Assembly: GCF_002798305.1 (NCBI RefSeq)
Contig: NZ_PCGR01000002.1
Coordinates: forward strand, 730,034 to 794,033
Origin: Chryseomicrobium excrementi
Lineage (GTDB): Bacteria > Bacillota > Bacilli > Bacillales_A > Planococcaceae
Length of the DNA: 64,000 bases
Reading direction: 5' to 3'
A program made the position numbers and the translations under genes. Shown here piece after piece: positions 25,473 through 34,548 of the stretch (position 1 is the first letter of the stretch; each line of letters opens with the position of its first letter). The notes beneath the pieces are model-generated. The model made no database searches, was not told the DNA's origin, and saw nothing but the letters and a program-made list of their open reading frames with translations.

Positions 25473-26165
25473 ATGAGCGAAACCATTTTAATAGTAGAAG
25501 ATGAATTGAAAATTGCTCGATTGCTTCAGTTAGAGCTTGAATATGAAGGGTACCGGACACAGCTTGCTCATACCGGAATGGATGGACTGCTCGCATTTCG
25601 TGAAGGACAAATAGATCTTGTGTTACTCGATGTGAATTTGCCGGAGATGTCCGGATTTGAAGTACTGAAACGAATCCGTGCGACAGACGACATGACACCT
25701 GTTCTAATGCTAACAGCTAAAAGTGCAGTGAAAGACAAAGTGGAAGGTTTAGATCTTGGTGCAAATGATTACATTACGAAGCCATTTGAGATGGAAGAAG
25801 TATTTGCACGTATTCGTTCTGCACTTCGTAGGGCGAGCCTTGAAAAACAGCAAGGAGTTCGTGTCGGGACCATCCTCCTTGATGAGGCGCGGCATGAGGT
25901 CAAAGTCCATGATGAATCGGTGCAACTGACTCCTCGCGAATTTGAGTTGCTTGCATTCTTGGTGAAAAATCCAGAGCAAGTCCTTACACGCGAACAAATT
26001 TTAGATGCAGTCTGGGGCTATGACTATTATGGAGATACCAATGTGGTCGACGTCTACATCCGTTACGTTAGAAAAAAGATTGAAACGTCTCAGTTTCGGT
26101 ACATTCAAACAGTGCGAGGAGTCGGCTATATGTTGAAGGAGAGCTCCCATGAAACTGAAAGCTAA
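25473..26165 (+). CDS. OmpR-family response regulator (YkoG-like)
   Basis: 230 residues from the ATG at 25473; the longer reading frame upstream overlaps the promoter of the divergent operon and lacks a ribosome site. Receiver domain (1-120) with phospho-acceptor Asp53 in VLLDVNLPEMSG and a Lys in NDYITKPFE. A winged-helix DNA-binding domain (135-225) carries LTPREFELLAFL and RYIQTVRGVGYML. It overlaps the kinase gene by 17 nt. Followed by a kinase and two PepSY genes, as in the B. subtilis ykoG-ykoH-ykoI-ykoJ cluster. Confidence 0.85.
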   Translation: MSETILIVEDELKIARLLQLELEYEGYRTQLAHTGMDGLLAFREGQIDLVLLDVNLPEMSGFEVLKRIRATDDMTPVLMLTAKSAVKDKVEGLDLGANDYITKPFEMEEVFARIRSALRRASLEKQQGVRVGTILLDEARHEVKVHDESVQLTPREFELLAFLVKNPEQVLTREQILDAVWGYDYYGDTNVVDVYIRYVRKKIETSQFRYIQTVRGVGYMLKESSHETES

Positions 26166-27486
26166 GATTCATCTGTTTTCCACACTTCTGGCCATCTTGA
26201 CACTCCTAGCAGTGAATGGTTTGTCGTATTATTTGTTTGAGACCTTTTCGTATTCTAATGCCGCGAATCCACTACGGACGGATGTCCAACAAGTGGCCGC
26301 AGCGCTTTCTCAGATTCAAGAGCAGACCGAGATTCCTACAATTCTTCGCGCCTATGCACCTGAGAATGGTGCTCTTCGAGTGGACGGAGAAGGTGCGATT
26401 TCTTATGCGGTAGAGACAGAACCTCTTTTGAGAGGCTATGAGACAGATGTCAATTTAAATCAAGCTTTCACCAAAGTCGATACGGAAAATGGCACGGTCT
26501 TAAGTGCCGCGACAACGGCTTTACTTGGCTCTGGTGAGATTGTGACCATTACACTCCATCAGTTAACGAGCTCACTCGATGCGACCCTTTCTCTATTGTT
26601 CCGCACTTTCGTCATCGCGACTTTGTTAGGAGCACTGTTATTATTTAGCTCGAATTTTTTACTAGGTCGCCAAGTGACGGCTCCGATTGAACAGTTGATC
26701 CGTCATATCCAAGGCAATCGAGAACGCGGATCATACCGTGTAATTTCAGTAGATGACCACAAGAAAGAAGAGACAGCGGTGCTAGCTCGTGAATTTAACT
26801 CGATGATGGAAAGGCTCGGAGAAAACTACAACAAGCAAGAGCAGTTCGTAGCAAATGCAGCCCATGAACTCAAGACGCCTCTTACCATCATTGAAAGTTA
26901 CGCAAATCTACTGAAGCGCCGTGGCACTAGGGATGTAGAGGTTACAGCAGAGGCAATAGAAGCCATCACTTCTGAGACGGCGAGAATGAAGCAGATGGTC
27001 GAGCAGTTCTTAGAGCTTGCAAGAAGCCAACAGGCAATTGAAATCGAACGTCATTCTTTGGATGTAGTAGCACTCGTTCAAGACCTGGCACTACAACTTG
27101 AACGACTTTATTCCCGAGAGATTGTGGTGGAGGCGACCGGAGAAGTCTGGAAATATTCAGATAGTGCAAGATTACGGCAGTTGCTGACGGTATTGATCGA
27201 CAATGCAAAAAAATATAGTGAGTCGGCTATTGTTGTATCTGTAGATTCCATGCAGATTGAAGTGAAGGACCAAGGTGTCGGCATTCCAGAAAAGGATATT
27301 CCCCATGTGTTTGACCGCTTTTATCGCGTGGATGAGGCACGAGCACGAGAGACGGGTGGAAGCGGCATCGGTCTAGCGATTGCTAAAGAACTGGCCACCC
27401 AGCTAAACTTGGACATTTCTATAACAAGTGAGTTAAATAAGGGAACTACAGTGACCCTTCATTTTCATGAAGACCCTTCTCATTAA
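26149..27486 (+). CDS. Sensor histidine kinase (YkoH-like)
   Basis: 445 residues. Two membrane helices (about 8-30 and 160-180) enclose an extracellular sensor of about 130 residues with no cysteines. A HAMP linker follows. The dimerisation/phosphorylation helix is FVANAAHELKTPLTIIES, and the ATPase domain has N box LIDNAKKYS, DQGVGIPEKD, FDRFYR and GGSGIGLAIAK. It would autophosphorylate and pass phosphate to the adjacent regulator. The signal is unknown; the following PepSY proteins suggest an envelope condition. Confidence 0.88.
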   Translation: MKLKAKIHLFSTLLAILTLLAVNGLSYYLFETFSYSNAANPLRTDVQQVAAALSQIQEQTEIPTILRAYAPENGALRVDGEGAISYAVETEPLLRGYETDVNLNQAFTKVDTENGTVLSAATTALLGSGEIVTITLHQLTSSLDATLSLLFRTFVIATLLGALLLFSSNFLLGRQVTAPIEQLIRHIQGNRERGSYRVISVDDHKKEETAVLAREFNSMMERLGENYNKQEQFVANAAHELKTPLTIIESYANLLKRRGTRDVEVTAEAIEAITSETARMKQMVEQFLELARSQQAIEIERHSLDVVALVQDLALQLERLYSREIVVEATGEVWKYSDSARLRQLLTVLIDNAKKYSESAIVVSVDSMQIEVKDQGVGIPEKDIPHVFDRFYRVDEARARETGGSGIGLAIAKELATQLNLDISITSELNKGTTVTLHFHEDPSH

Positions 27487-27539
27487 ATTTTAATATTTCC
27501 CGTCTATACTAAAGAAAACTGATGAAAGGGCTGAAGACT

Positions 27540-28100
27540 ATGCAGGCCAAAACTTCAAAGCCTTGGCTGATACCGGTGATTGTCGCAGCTGTCATTGTCA
27601 TAGCGAGTCTCCTTTATTTTCAACTGCAAGTGACAGGGGAAGAGCAGCAGACGCCCGCTGAAATTCAAGCACAGCTTGAGCGGGTCTATGGGGGGAAAGT
27701 GCTGTCTATGGAGCAGCAACAAGACTCCTTTCTCGTAGAGCTTGAAAAAGAAGATGGGATTTATGAGATTGAAGCGAACGCGACTTACGGAAATGTTACG
27801 CAGATCACTCGGCTGACAACTACAGAGACAACAGAACCAACTACTACACCTACAGACACGGAAGAACCGTCAGAACCACAGCAACCGGAGTCTCGCTTGA
27901 CGGAAGAACAGGCGGTGGAACTCGCACTAAAAGAAGTCTCTGGAACTCTTGAAGATGTTGATTTTGAGGATTCTGAACAAGGTGGTTTTTATCTTATCGA
28001 GATCGAGCAACCTGGGCAAGGTGATGAAGATGGTCAAGAAGCGACGGTTCAAATTCAAGCCATAACAGGTGAAGTCTTATCTATAGTGTGGGATGACTAA
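27540..28100 (+). CDS. Membrane-anchored PepSY-domain protein (YkoI-like)
   Basis: 186 residues from the ATG at 27540 (GAAAGGG upstream; the ATG at 27522 overlaps that site). One N-terminal membrane helix (WLIPVIVAAVIVIASLLYF), an extracellular region, a Thr/Glu/Pro-rich linker (about 95-125), and a C-terminal PepSY-like domain (LTEEQAVELALKEVSG). PepSY domains are thought to inhibit proteases or bind envelope components. It directly follows the kinase gene and probably shares its transcript. Confidence 0.8.
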   Translation: MQAKTSKPWLIPVIVAAVIVIASLLYFQLQVTGEEQQTPAEIQAQLERVYGGKVLSMEQQQDSFLVELEKEDGIYEIEANATYGNVTQITRLTTTETTEPTTTPTDTEEPSEPQQPESRLTEEQAVELALKEVSGTLEDVDFEDSEQGGFYLIEIEQPGQGDEDGQEATVQIQAITGEVLSIVWDD

Positions 28101-28124
28101 AGAGCCGATAAGGCTCTTTTTTTA
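28100..28124 (+). terminator. Terminator after the two-component/PepSY operon
   Basis: AGAGCC, GATAA loop, GGCTCT, then seven T. Confidence 0.85.
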
Positions 28125-28222
28125 TCCGCATGCTTTCTCATCAATTTCTAATGTGGCTCACATAAAACTCTCATCTACGTGGGATATGATAAGAGTAACT
28201 TAAAAAACAGGAGGCGTTACAA

Positions 28223-28807
28223 ATGAAATTCAACAAATGGTTCTTACTTCCCGCAGCCGCTGGAGCACTTGTAATTGGAGGAGTCGCACTTGCCGACGAT
28301 CGAGACGATGTCATGGAGTACCTTCCAGTCAATCAACAGCCTGCTAATGCAGAATTCATCACAGAAGAAGAAGCCACTAAAATTGCAAATGAAAAAGTGG
28401 ATGGTGAGATTTTAGAGTTGTATCTATACACAGACAGCCGTCGCGCTCACTTTGATGTAGAGATGAAAGATGCCACACACGAGTATGATTTTGATATCGA
28501 TGCCGTGACTGGAGACGTCTATGACTTTGATAAAGAACGATTAGATGACGATGATGACCGTGATGACGATTCAAATGACGATTCCTCAACAAGCGCACAA
28601 GGTCCAGTCCTTACAAAAGAGGAAGTGATCGCAATTGCTAGAAAAGAAGTCGCTTCTGGGGAAGTAACAAAGTTTGAACAAGACGATGATCATTTTGAGG
28701 TGGAGATTCGTGACGGGAATCAAGAGTATGATTTTGAGATTCATAAAGTTACTGGAGACATTTTAGAGTTTGATCAAGAACAAGACAACGACCGAGATGA
28801 TGACTAA
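28223..28807 (+). CDS. Secreted double PepSY protein (YkoJ-like)
   Basis: 194 residues with a signal peptide (LPAAAGALVIGGVALA) and two PepSY domains (about 45-105 and 128-190: FITEEEATKIANEKV and LTKEEVIAIARKEV). They are separated by an Asp-rich linker (DDDDDRDDDSNDD) and followed by an acidic tail. The acidity suggests cation binding at the wall. It has its own ribosome site (AGGAGGCG) and a gap of 120 nt after the previous terminator, so it likely has its own promoter, plausibly a target of the adjacent regulator. Confidence 0.8.
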   Translation: MKFNKWFLLPAAAGALVIGGVALADDRDDVMEYLPVNQQPANAEFITEEEATKIANEKVDGEILELYLYTDSRRAHFDVEMKDATHEYDFDIDAVTGDVYDFDKERLDDDDDRDDDSNDDSSTSAQGPVLTKEEVIAIARKEVASGEVTKFEQDDDHFEVEIRDGNQEYDFEIHKVTGDILEFDQEQDNDRDDD

Positions 28808-28812
28808 CGATG

Positions 28813-28838
28813 AGGAAGGGCGCTTAGCGTCCTTTTTT
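28813..28838 (+). terminator. Terminator after the double PepSY gene
   Basis: An imperfect GGGCGC-TTA-GCGTCC hairpin followed by six T. Confidence 0.7.
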
Positions 28839-28910
28839 GCTTTTGTCGTTTAGTCGACTGGAAACTGAGGGTATAGTAGAGGAAATCTCAGTTACATAGG
28901 AGGCTATTTT

Positions 28911-29396
28911 ATGAAACGACCTACACCTGATTATAAGATGAACCGAGGTATCCTGACAGCGATTGGAGCCATTGGGCTGGCACAAGGATTAAAAATCTTA
29001 ACTCATAAAAAAGTGACAGGAGATTGGGATGTGAAAAAAGCCATCTCAACTGGCGGGATGCCAAGTTCTCACTCAGCAGGAGTTACCGCTCTAGCATCTT
29101 ACGTGGCAGCCAATAAAGGATTTCGCCACACAGAAACAGCTCTGGCAGTAACTTTTGGTATCATTGTTATGTATGATGCTCAAGGGATTCGCCGTCATAC
29201 AGGAGAGATTGCACAACTAGTCAATGACCTAGAAGATCAATTTGCTAAAATCAGTGGGGAATTCCCAAGTTATCAATATATCGAGCGCGAGAAAGAACTA
29301 AAGGAACTGCTCGGCCACCAACCAGTTGAAGTAGTAGCTGGTGCGCTACTTGGAACTGTATTTGGAATCATTTCAGCAAAACTTGAAGGAAAATAA
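28911..29396 (+). CDS. Divergent PAP2-family membrane protein (YuiD-like)
   Basis: 161 residues. Signature segments are STGGMPSSHSAGVTALASY, YDAQGIRRHTGEIAQ, and GHQPVEVVAGALLG, the pattern of the divergent PAP2 (DUF212) family, which is related to membrane phosphatases. Two to three hydrophobic helices. Activity and substrate are unknown. RBS AGGAGGC. Confidence 0.85.
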   Translation: MKRPTPDYKMNRGILTAIGAIGLAQGLKILTHKKVTGDWDVKKAISTGGMPSSHSAGVTALASYVAANKGFRHTETALAVTFGIIVMYDAQGIRRHTGEIAQLVNDLEDQFAKISGEFPSYQYIEREKELKELLGHQPVEVVAGALLGTVFGIISAKLEGK

Positions 29397-29465
29397 ACAG
29401 CATAGAGGCTGGGACGTAACTTATCTAGTTCTACAAATGAAAATAAAGATAACAAAATGAAAAGA

Positions 29466-29667
29466 GTGTAGGGGTGACTCCAGCGGGATTACAAGCGGAA
29501 GCTGAGACCTTTTCTAAGATGTGAAGAACGCCACTCTAGAAATTTCATCAAAACCAGGCGCCCCAATTGAGGCGCTCTTTGCCTCGGTTGGGGTGAATGG
29601 TTTTGATGGGGATTTCTGGCGTTCGCAACTCGATTTTGGCTCAGCCCGCGGAACGCTTCCCCTACAC
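29466..29667 (-). repeat. Family A repeat, copy 2, interrupted by a hairpin insert
   Basis: The ends (GTGTAGGGGTGACTCCAGC ... GCGGAACGCTTCCCCTACAC) are those of family A, in the orientation of copy 3. The middle is split after GCTGAGACC by about 128 nt, and the repeat resumes at GGCTCAGCCCGCGG. The 355-nt stretch 29397-29751 has no gene. Confidence 0.85.
29526..29624. repeat. Family C-like hairpin element inside repeat A copy 2
   Basis: Outer arms GAACGCCA...CATCAAAACCA and TGGTTTTGATG...TGGCGTTC enclose a central stem CCCCAATTGAGGC / GCCTCGGTTGGGG. The central stem resembles that of the family C elements at 16949 and 17252. Confidence 0.75.
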
Positions 29668-29681
29668 AAATAGAATATACA

Positions 29682-29718
29682 AAAGGGAGTTTCTCAATAA
29701 TAACGAGAAACTCCCTTT
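29682..29718. terminator. Bidirectional terminator
   Basis: AAAGGGAGTTTCTC pairs with GAGAAACTCCCTTT. Nearly the same hairpin follows repeat A copy 3 at 33226. Confidence 0.9.
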
Positions 29719-29751
29719 GCTGGATTTTGACCCATTCTATTTATATTAAAT

Positions 29752-30993
29752 CTACACTAGGATTCGACTTAGTGTAGACGTCACAAGCTCCTGATCAAGC
29801 GGCACTAGACAGTCTTCGTTGAAGTGGGCCATTAGATAATGAGCGAATTCTTCACGCAGCACATGATCGGGGACTCGTTCGAGCGCATCTAAACTTGCTA
29901 CTAATACATTCACGTCTTCTCGTCCGTAATGAGCAATTCCAGAAAACGTTTGATGCAATAGATGGCGCGCTTGATGATTAGGAATCACTAGACGGCCTTC
30001 TTCATTAGTGAGTTGCGTATAAGAACTACATAAGCTAAGTGCGCCAGGCAGTAGCGCCCCGATATGACGTATACATAGAATTGCCGTGTTCGGATCGTTA
30101 ATGCCGGGAGAAATGGCGCGCAATGCAATCTCCACTAGCTTTTGGATACTATAGGCAATGTCTTGATCCGCCGAAGGCTCTGGTCCAATTGCAAAATACT
30201 CTTTTAGGTCTAGCTCGCACTCTCTATCGGAGTATAGAGTCACTAATCTGTCTGAGGAAGTGACAAAACCTCCTATTGGAAAGTGAATCTCTACATGAGC
30301 CTGATTCTTTTTAGTGAAGTCGAGTAATTTTTCAAACTCGACAAATTGAATATAGCCGTAAGCTGGTGAAGATATGTACTGGACTGAGCGTTCAGATACA
30401 GTGGGACGTTCTCCTAGAAGTGCATGTGAATAGTTCGTGTAAAGCTTGTTATAACGTTCTAGCACTCCTTCAGCATCCGCGGTTAAATCAGCGACAAGAT
30501 TGCTTACTTGAATTGAAGTAGCAACATTATGGATGAAATATGCAAAAAACGCTAAACAGACTACTGCAAACACCACTCCCACAACTGCCGAGATGACATT
30601 ATGATCTATGGAGGCTTCTCTCATAAATAACAAGGACAATATGGAATAAACAAATCCACCCATAAAGATTCCTAAAACTCGCATCGTCACTTTATCTGAA
30701 ATAAAGTTTTTTAGCACACGTGGCGAGAACTGACTTGAATAGGTTGTTAACACGACCATGATCGTTGAAAAGGTAATCGTCGTCATCGTCAATAGAGCCC
30801 CAGCAATCGTGCCAAGTATCGTTTGTGCCAGGTCCACTGTAGTCAACATGAAATACGGTAGTGTATCGACAAGTTCTCCGATGTAAAGGGTGTCGAGTAA
30901 AACGGTAGCGATTGCTAGCAAAGCAGAAAATATAGTGAACACAGTGGGTGTGAACCAAATGCTCTCGTTTAGTCGAAATAAAAATTTTTTCAT
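29752..30993 (-). CDS. DUF2254 membrane protein
   Basis: 413 residues. Four N-terminal membrane helices (about 15-165) are followed by a soluble C-terminal half with RAISPGINDPNTAILCI, a conserved segment of DUF2254 proteins. Function unknown. It is a single gene divergent from the DUF1206 gene. Confidence 0.82.
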   Translation of the reverse strand: MKKFLFRLNESIWFTPTVFTIFSALLAIATVLLDTLYIGELVDTLPYFMLTTVDLAQTILGTIAGALLTMTTITFSTIMVVLTTYSSQFSPRVLKNFISDKVTMRVLGIFMGGFVYSILSLLFMREASIDHNVISAVVGVVFAVVCLAFFAYFIHNVATSIQVSNLVADLTADAEGVLERYNKLYTNYSHALLGERPTVSERSVQYISSPAYGYIQFVEFEKLLDFTKKNQAHVEIHFPIGGFVTSSDRLVTLYSDRECELDLKEYFAIGPEPSADQDIAYSIQKLVEIALRAISPGINDPNTAILCIRHIGALLPGALSLCSSYTQLTNEEGRLVIPNHQARHLLHQTFSGIAHYGREDVNVLVASLDALERVPDHVLREEFAHYLMAHFNEDCLVPLDQELVTSTLSRILV

Positions 30994-31081
30994 ATGTCTC
31001 CCCCTTTCAAGTAGTATAGCAGGTTTCTAAACAATTCTACTCAGGGAATAGAAGAACAAAACCTACTAAGGGGGAAGTGCA

Positions 31082-31891
31082 ATGGAAGAAACAAAACCGT
31101 GGGTACGTCGGTTCAGTCGAGTGGGCTATATGACCAAGGGACTCGTCTACATGATCATTGGGATATTGGCACTGTTAGCCGCTTTTGGTACAGGTGGTGA
31201 GACGACGGGAACAACAGGTGCCGTAGAGAGCATTTCCACAATGCCATTTGGGAAATTACTGCTTTGGATCATTGGAATCGGTTTATTTGGCTATATCACT
31301 TGGAATTTGATTAAAGCTATCAAAGATCCTCAAGGAGAAGGGAGTGATACGAAAGGCTGGATCAAGCGAATCGGCTATTTTGTTAGCGCCATCATTTATG
31401 GCAACTTGGCTATTGCAGCAATATTGTTAGCGCTTCGTCAAAAATCTTCCTCAGGTGGAGAATCTGAAAAAGAAATCTCAGCGCGTCTCATGGAACAACC
31501 TTTCGGAGTATGGCTTGTAGGACTACTAGGACTTATTATTATAATTTATGGGATTTACGAGCTTCAAAGCGGTGCCCGTTTAAAGTTTATGGAACAATTA
31601 AAAACTCATGAGATGAGTGCAAAAGAGAAAGATGCAGCAGAAAAAGCCGGTCGCGTTGGATTGATAGCACGTGGTGTGGTGCTAAGTATGATCGGATTCT
31701 TCTTTATTCGTACAGCATGGACACATAACCCAGAAGAGTCAAAAGGAGTGGAAGGAGCCTTAGATGAACTAGCGTCCCAACCTTATGGAATGGTGATTCT
31801 CGCTATTGTATCTGCTGGATTCATTCTTTATGGGATTTATCAAATCATTCGAGGTCGCTACGAACGCATGAACTACGGCCGCCAATCTTAA
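31082..31891 (+). CDS. DUF1206 membrane protein
   Basis: 269 residues with six membrane helices arranged as three repeats of about 85 residues. Each repeat begins with an RVGYMTKGLVY / RIGYFVSAIIY / RVGLIARGVVL segment and ends with a Gly-rich helix (FGYITWNLIKA, YGIYELQSG, YGIYQIIRGRYERM), the hallmark of DUF1206. Function unknown. Confidence 0.85.
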   Translation: MEETKPWVRRFSRVGYMTKGLVYMIIGILALLAAFGTGGETTGTTGAVESISTMPFGKLLLWIIGIGLFGYITWNLIKAIKDPQGEGSDTKGWIKRIGYFVSAIIYGNLAIAAILLALRQKSSSGGESEKEISARLMEQPFGVWLVGLLGLIIIIYGIYELQSGARLKFMEQLKTHEMSAKEKDAAEKAGRVGLIARGVVLSMIGFFFIRTAWTHNPEESKGVEGALDELASQPYGMVILAIVSAGFILYGIYQIIRGRYERMNYGRQS

Positions 31892-31906
31892 TATTTTGAG
31901 AAAATT
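31892..31906. promoter_or_regulatory. Candidate CodY box upstream of ilvE
   Basis: TATTTTGAGAAAATT matches 13 of 15 positions of the CodY consensus AATTTTCWGAAAATT. It lies 105 nt before the ilvE start, directly after the DUF1206 stop. Confidence 0.55.
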
Positions 31907-31996
31907 AGAAAAATAGCTTCCATTTTTTTCGATTGAGCGTATAATTGCATATAATATATTGCAATATACTGCATTTCGAGAAAGGTGGAATTTTTT

Positions 31997-33067
31997 ATGA
32001 CTGTTCATGTGGAAACTTCAATCTGCCAAGATAGAAAAGCGAAAGTGCCGGACCAACAGCTCGTCTTTGGACGCACTTTTACAGACCATATGTTTGTGGC
32101 GGATTACTCAGAAGGTGCAGGGTGGCACGATTTTCGTATTCAACCTTATCAACCTCTAGTGCTCGACCCTTCTGCCATTGTTCTGCACTATGGTCAGACC
32201 GTGTTCGAAGGTTTGAAAGCTTATAAATCGCCTACAGGCAAAGTTCGTCTATTCCGCCCTCGACTAAATTTTGAGCGAATGAATGAATCGTGTACTCGAA
32301 TGTGTATGCCTACGGTCGATCCAGATGCCATGCTCGATTCGCTAGTTGAATTGTTGCGACTTGAAAAAGACTGGATTCCTACTGCCCCAGGTACAAGCTT
32401 ATATATTCGTCCTTTTATGATTGCGACAGAAGCTTATTTAGGAGTTGCACCTTCACAGAAGTATCAGTTTATGATCATTTTGTCTCCGGTCGGATCTTAC
32501 TATAAAGAAGGCATTGCACCTGTAAAAATTTTAGTTGAGAGCCAATATGTGCGTGCAGTCGCTGGCGGTACGGGCACTGCTAAGACGGCCGGGAACTATG
32601 CTGCAAGTTTAAAAGCGCAACAAGCTGCAGGTTCGGAAGGTTACGCGCAAGTGATGTGGCTAGACGGTGTTGAAAGAAAGTACATTGAAGAAGTAGGAAG
32701 TATGAATGTGTTCTTCAAGATTGACGGCAAAGTATACACCCCTGCACTTAATGGCAGCATTCTAGATGGGATCACTCGTCGCTCCATCATCGACATTCTT
32801 CGTTATTGGGAAGTTCCTGTCATTGAGCGTCGCATTTCTATGGAAGAGATTCGTGAAGCTCACCGAACTGGGAAGCTCGAAGAAGCTTGGGGAACAGGGA
32901 CTGCGGCAGTCATTTCTCCTATTGGAGAATTCAAGTGGCAGAATGAACTGTTTTACGTAAACAATGGGCAGACGGGTGAGTTATCGGCGCGTCTTTACGA
33001 TACAATCACGGGATTACAGACGGGAGAAATGCCAGATCCATTCGGTTGGACAATTGAGTTTGAATAA
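31997..33067 (+). CDS. ilvE: Branched-chain amino acid aminotransferase
   Basis: 356 residues from the ATG at 31997 (AAAGGTGG 8 nt upstream; the GTG at 31985 overlaps it). A fold-type IV PLP enzyme that makes or breaks down leucine, isoleucine and valine with glutamate/2-oxoglutarate. Features: HYGQTVFEGLKAYK, RLNFERMNESC, the PLP Lys in AGNYAASLKAQ, and GTGTAAVISPIG. Length and motifs fit the Bacillus class-II BCAT (IlvE/YwaA). Possible CodY control. No other ilv/leu genes adjoin it. Confidence 0.92.
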   Translation: MTVHVETSICQDRKAKVPDQQLVFGRTFTDHMFVADYSEGAGWHDFRIQPYQPLVLDPSAIVLHYGQTVFEGLKAYKSPTGKVRLFRPRLNFERMNESCTRMCMPTVDPDAMLDSLVELLRLEKDWIPTAPGTSLYIRPFMIATEAYLGVAPSQKYQFMIILSPVGSYYKEGIAPVKILVESQYVRAVAGGTGTAKTAGNYAASLKAQQAAGSEGYAQVMWLDGVERKYIEEVGSMNVFFKIDGKVYTPALNGSILDGITRRSIIDILRYWEVPVIERRISMEEIREAHRTGKLEEAWGTGTAAVISPIGEFKWQNELFYVNNGQTGELSARLYDTITGLQTGEMPDPFGWTIEFE

Positions 33068-33127
33068 TCCAGCTTCCACATAATTTATTAGTGCACAAGT
33101 GAAGTTAAAAACAAAAGAGTGTAAAGT

Positions 33128-33209
33128 GTGTAGGGGTGACTCCAGCGGGATTAAAAGCGGAAGCTGAGACCGAGGCTCAGCCCGCGCCCGCGGAACGCTT
33201 CCCCTACAC
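33128..33209 (-). repeat. Family A repeat, copy 3
   Basis: 82 nt bounded by GTGTAGGGG and CCCCTACAC. It is identical, base for base, to the reverse complement of copy 4 (43308-43389). Internal stem GCGGaaGCTGAG / CTCAGCCCGC. Confidence 0.92.
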
Positions 33210-33225
33210 ACAATAGAACATAAAA

Positions 33226-33258
33226 AAAGGGAGTCTCTCACTACGAGAAACTCCCTTT
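33226..33258. terminator. Bidirectional terminator
   Basis: AAAGGGAGTCTCTC pairs with GAGAAACTCCCTTT between the convergent ilvE and proline dehydrogenase genes. Confidence 0.88.
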
Positions 33259-33284
33259 ATTGGGTTTTATCCCAATTTCAATTG

Positions 33285-34262
33285 TTACTTACGTTTGTTG
33301 CGTTTAGATAAACGGCCGACTGCAAAAGCAGCTGCAGCTAATCCGATCATTTTGTTCGTATCTTTCGTGAACACTTGCTTCACGACAAGGTTCATGTTTT
33401 GTGGACGCTCTGCAAGACGACGCATGAAGTAGCCATACCAGTCTTGACCAAACGGCACGTACACACAGAAGTTGTAGCCTTCATCAGCTAATTCTTTCTG
33501 CATATCTGTACGGAATCCATAAAGCATTTGGAACTCGAACTTGTCAGTTGGGATATCATTTTCTTTCACAAATTGCTTCACATGATTGATCACGTTGTGG
33601 TCATGAGTCGCAATAGAGGTGAACTTTCCATTCAATAGATGGTATTCGATTAACTGGATGTAATTTGCATCGATTTCTTCTTTTGATTGGTACGCTACTT
33701 CAGCAGGCTCTTTGTAAGCGCCTTTTACAATGCGAAGACGGAAGTTCTTGTATTTCTGAATATCTTCTTCAGCACGGAAGAAATAAGCTTGAATTACAGT
33801 TCCCACATTGTCATAGTCTTTTGATAGTTCGTCTAGAATATCAAATGACGGTTGTAAGTGTTTGTTGGATTCCATATCAATGTTGATAAAGATATCCGTT
33901 TTGCTAGCGTGTGCTACGATGTCACGTAGATTTTCTAAAGCAAAGTCATAATCGATATCAAGACCAAGTTGAGAAGGCTTCAATGAAATGTGAGCGTCTA
34001 CTTGGTGCTCGTTGATTGCATCGACAACAGCTAAGATTTGTTCTTTGGCTGCAAGAGCTTCCTCGCGTTCAAATACAAATTCACCTAGGTTGTCCACTGT
34101 AGCGGAAATTCCCATAGCGTTTAATTTTTTGATGCTTTCAATGGTTTCTTCGACAGTAGTTCCAGCAACAACGTGTTGTGCGCCCATTTTCAGACCATAA
34201 CGTTTAGCTGCAGCATTCAACGCTTGGTTCTCAGATAACGCGATAAAAAAATCTCTTAACAT
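33285..34262 (-). CDS. Proline dehydrogenase
   Basis: 325 residues, a single-domain PRODH barrel of the Bacillus PutB/FadM type. It oxidises proline to pyrroline-5-carboxylate using FAD at the membrane. Motifs: HISLKPSQLGL, RIVKGAYKEPAEVAY, ATHDHNVI, FQMLYGFRTDMQ, and the C-terminal YGYFMRRLAERP. RBS AGGGGA. No pyrroline-5-carboxylate dehydrogenase is adjacent. Confidence 0.92.
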   Translation of the reverse strand: MLRDFFIALSENQALNAAAKRYGLKMGAQHVVAGTTVEETIESIKKLNAMGISATVDNLGEFVFEREEALAAKEQILAVVDAINEHQVDAHISLKPSQLGLDIDYDFALENLRDIVAHASKTDIFINIDMESNKHLQPSFDILDELSKDYDNVGTVIQAYFFRAEEDIQKYKNFRLRIVKGAYKEPAEVAYQSKEEIDANYIQLIEYHLLNGKFTSIATHDHNVINHVKQFVKENDIPTDKFEFQMLYGFRTDMQKELADEGYNFCVYVPFGQDWYGYFMRRLAERPQNMNLVVKQVFTKDTNKMIGLAAAAFAVGRLSKRNKRK

Positions 34263-34408
34263 GGCGATTCCCCTATCTATTCAAATTACTAAAAGTATAT
34301 CATATATCGCTTCTGAAAACGATGATTCTGAAAATTAGGAAGATGTCTAGGTAAAGGCTTTATTTTCTATGACTGTGGGTATACTTTAAGAAATAGGTCG
34401 TCCGTCTT

Positions 34409-34437
34409 TTGACAATTAAATAGGCATCCTATATACT
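34409..34437 (+). promoter_or_regulatory. Strong SigA promoter of tagO
   Basis: -35 TTGACA, 17-bp spacer, -10 TATACT. A leader of about 105 nt follows with a small hairpin (AGTTTCAG / CTGAAACT, 34445-34468); no riboswitch type is recognised. Confidence 0.85.
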
Positions 34438-34548
34438 TTCCTAGAGTTTCAGTGTTTTAGCTGAAACTTCTTGTATGTAAACCACGTCTAGTTATAGAAC
34501 CAGAGTTCTGTGAAAATTATAGTTCTAAGTAGAAAGAGGAGGAGAGAC

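Noticed and set aside
31907-31996. T-box or ilv attenuator before ilvE
   Set aside because: Too short, no T-box core or terminator; only the CodY-like site is supported.
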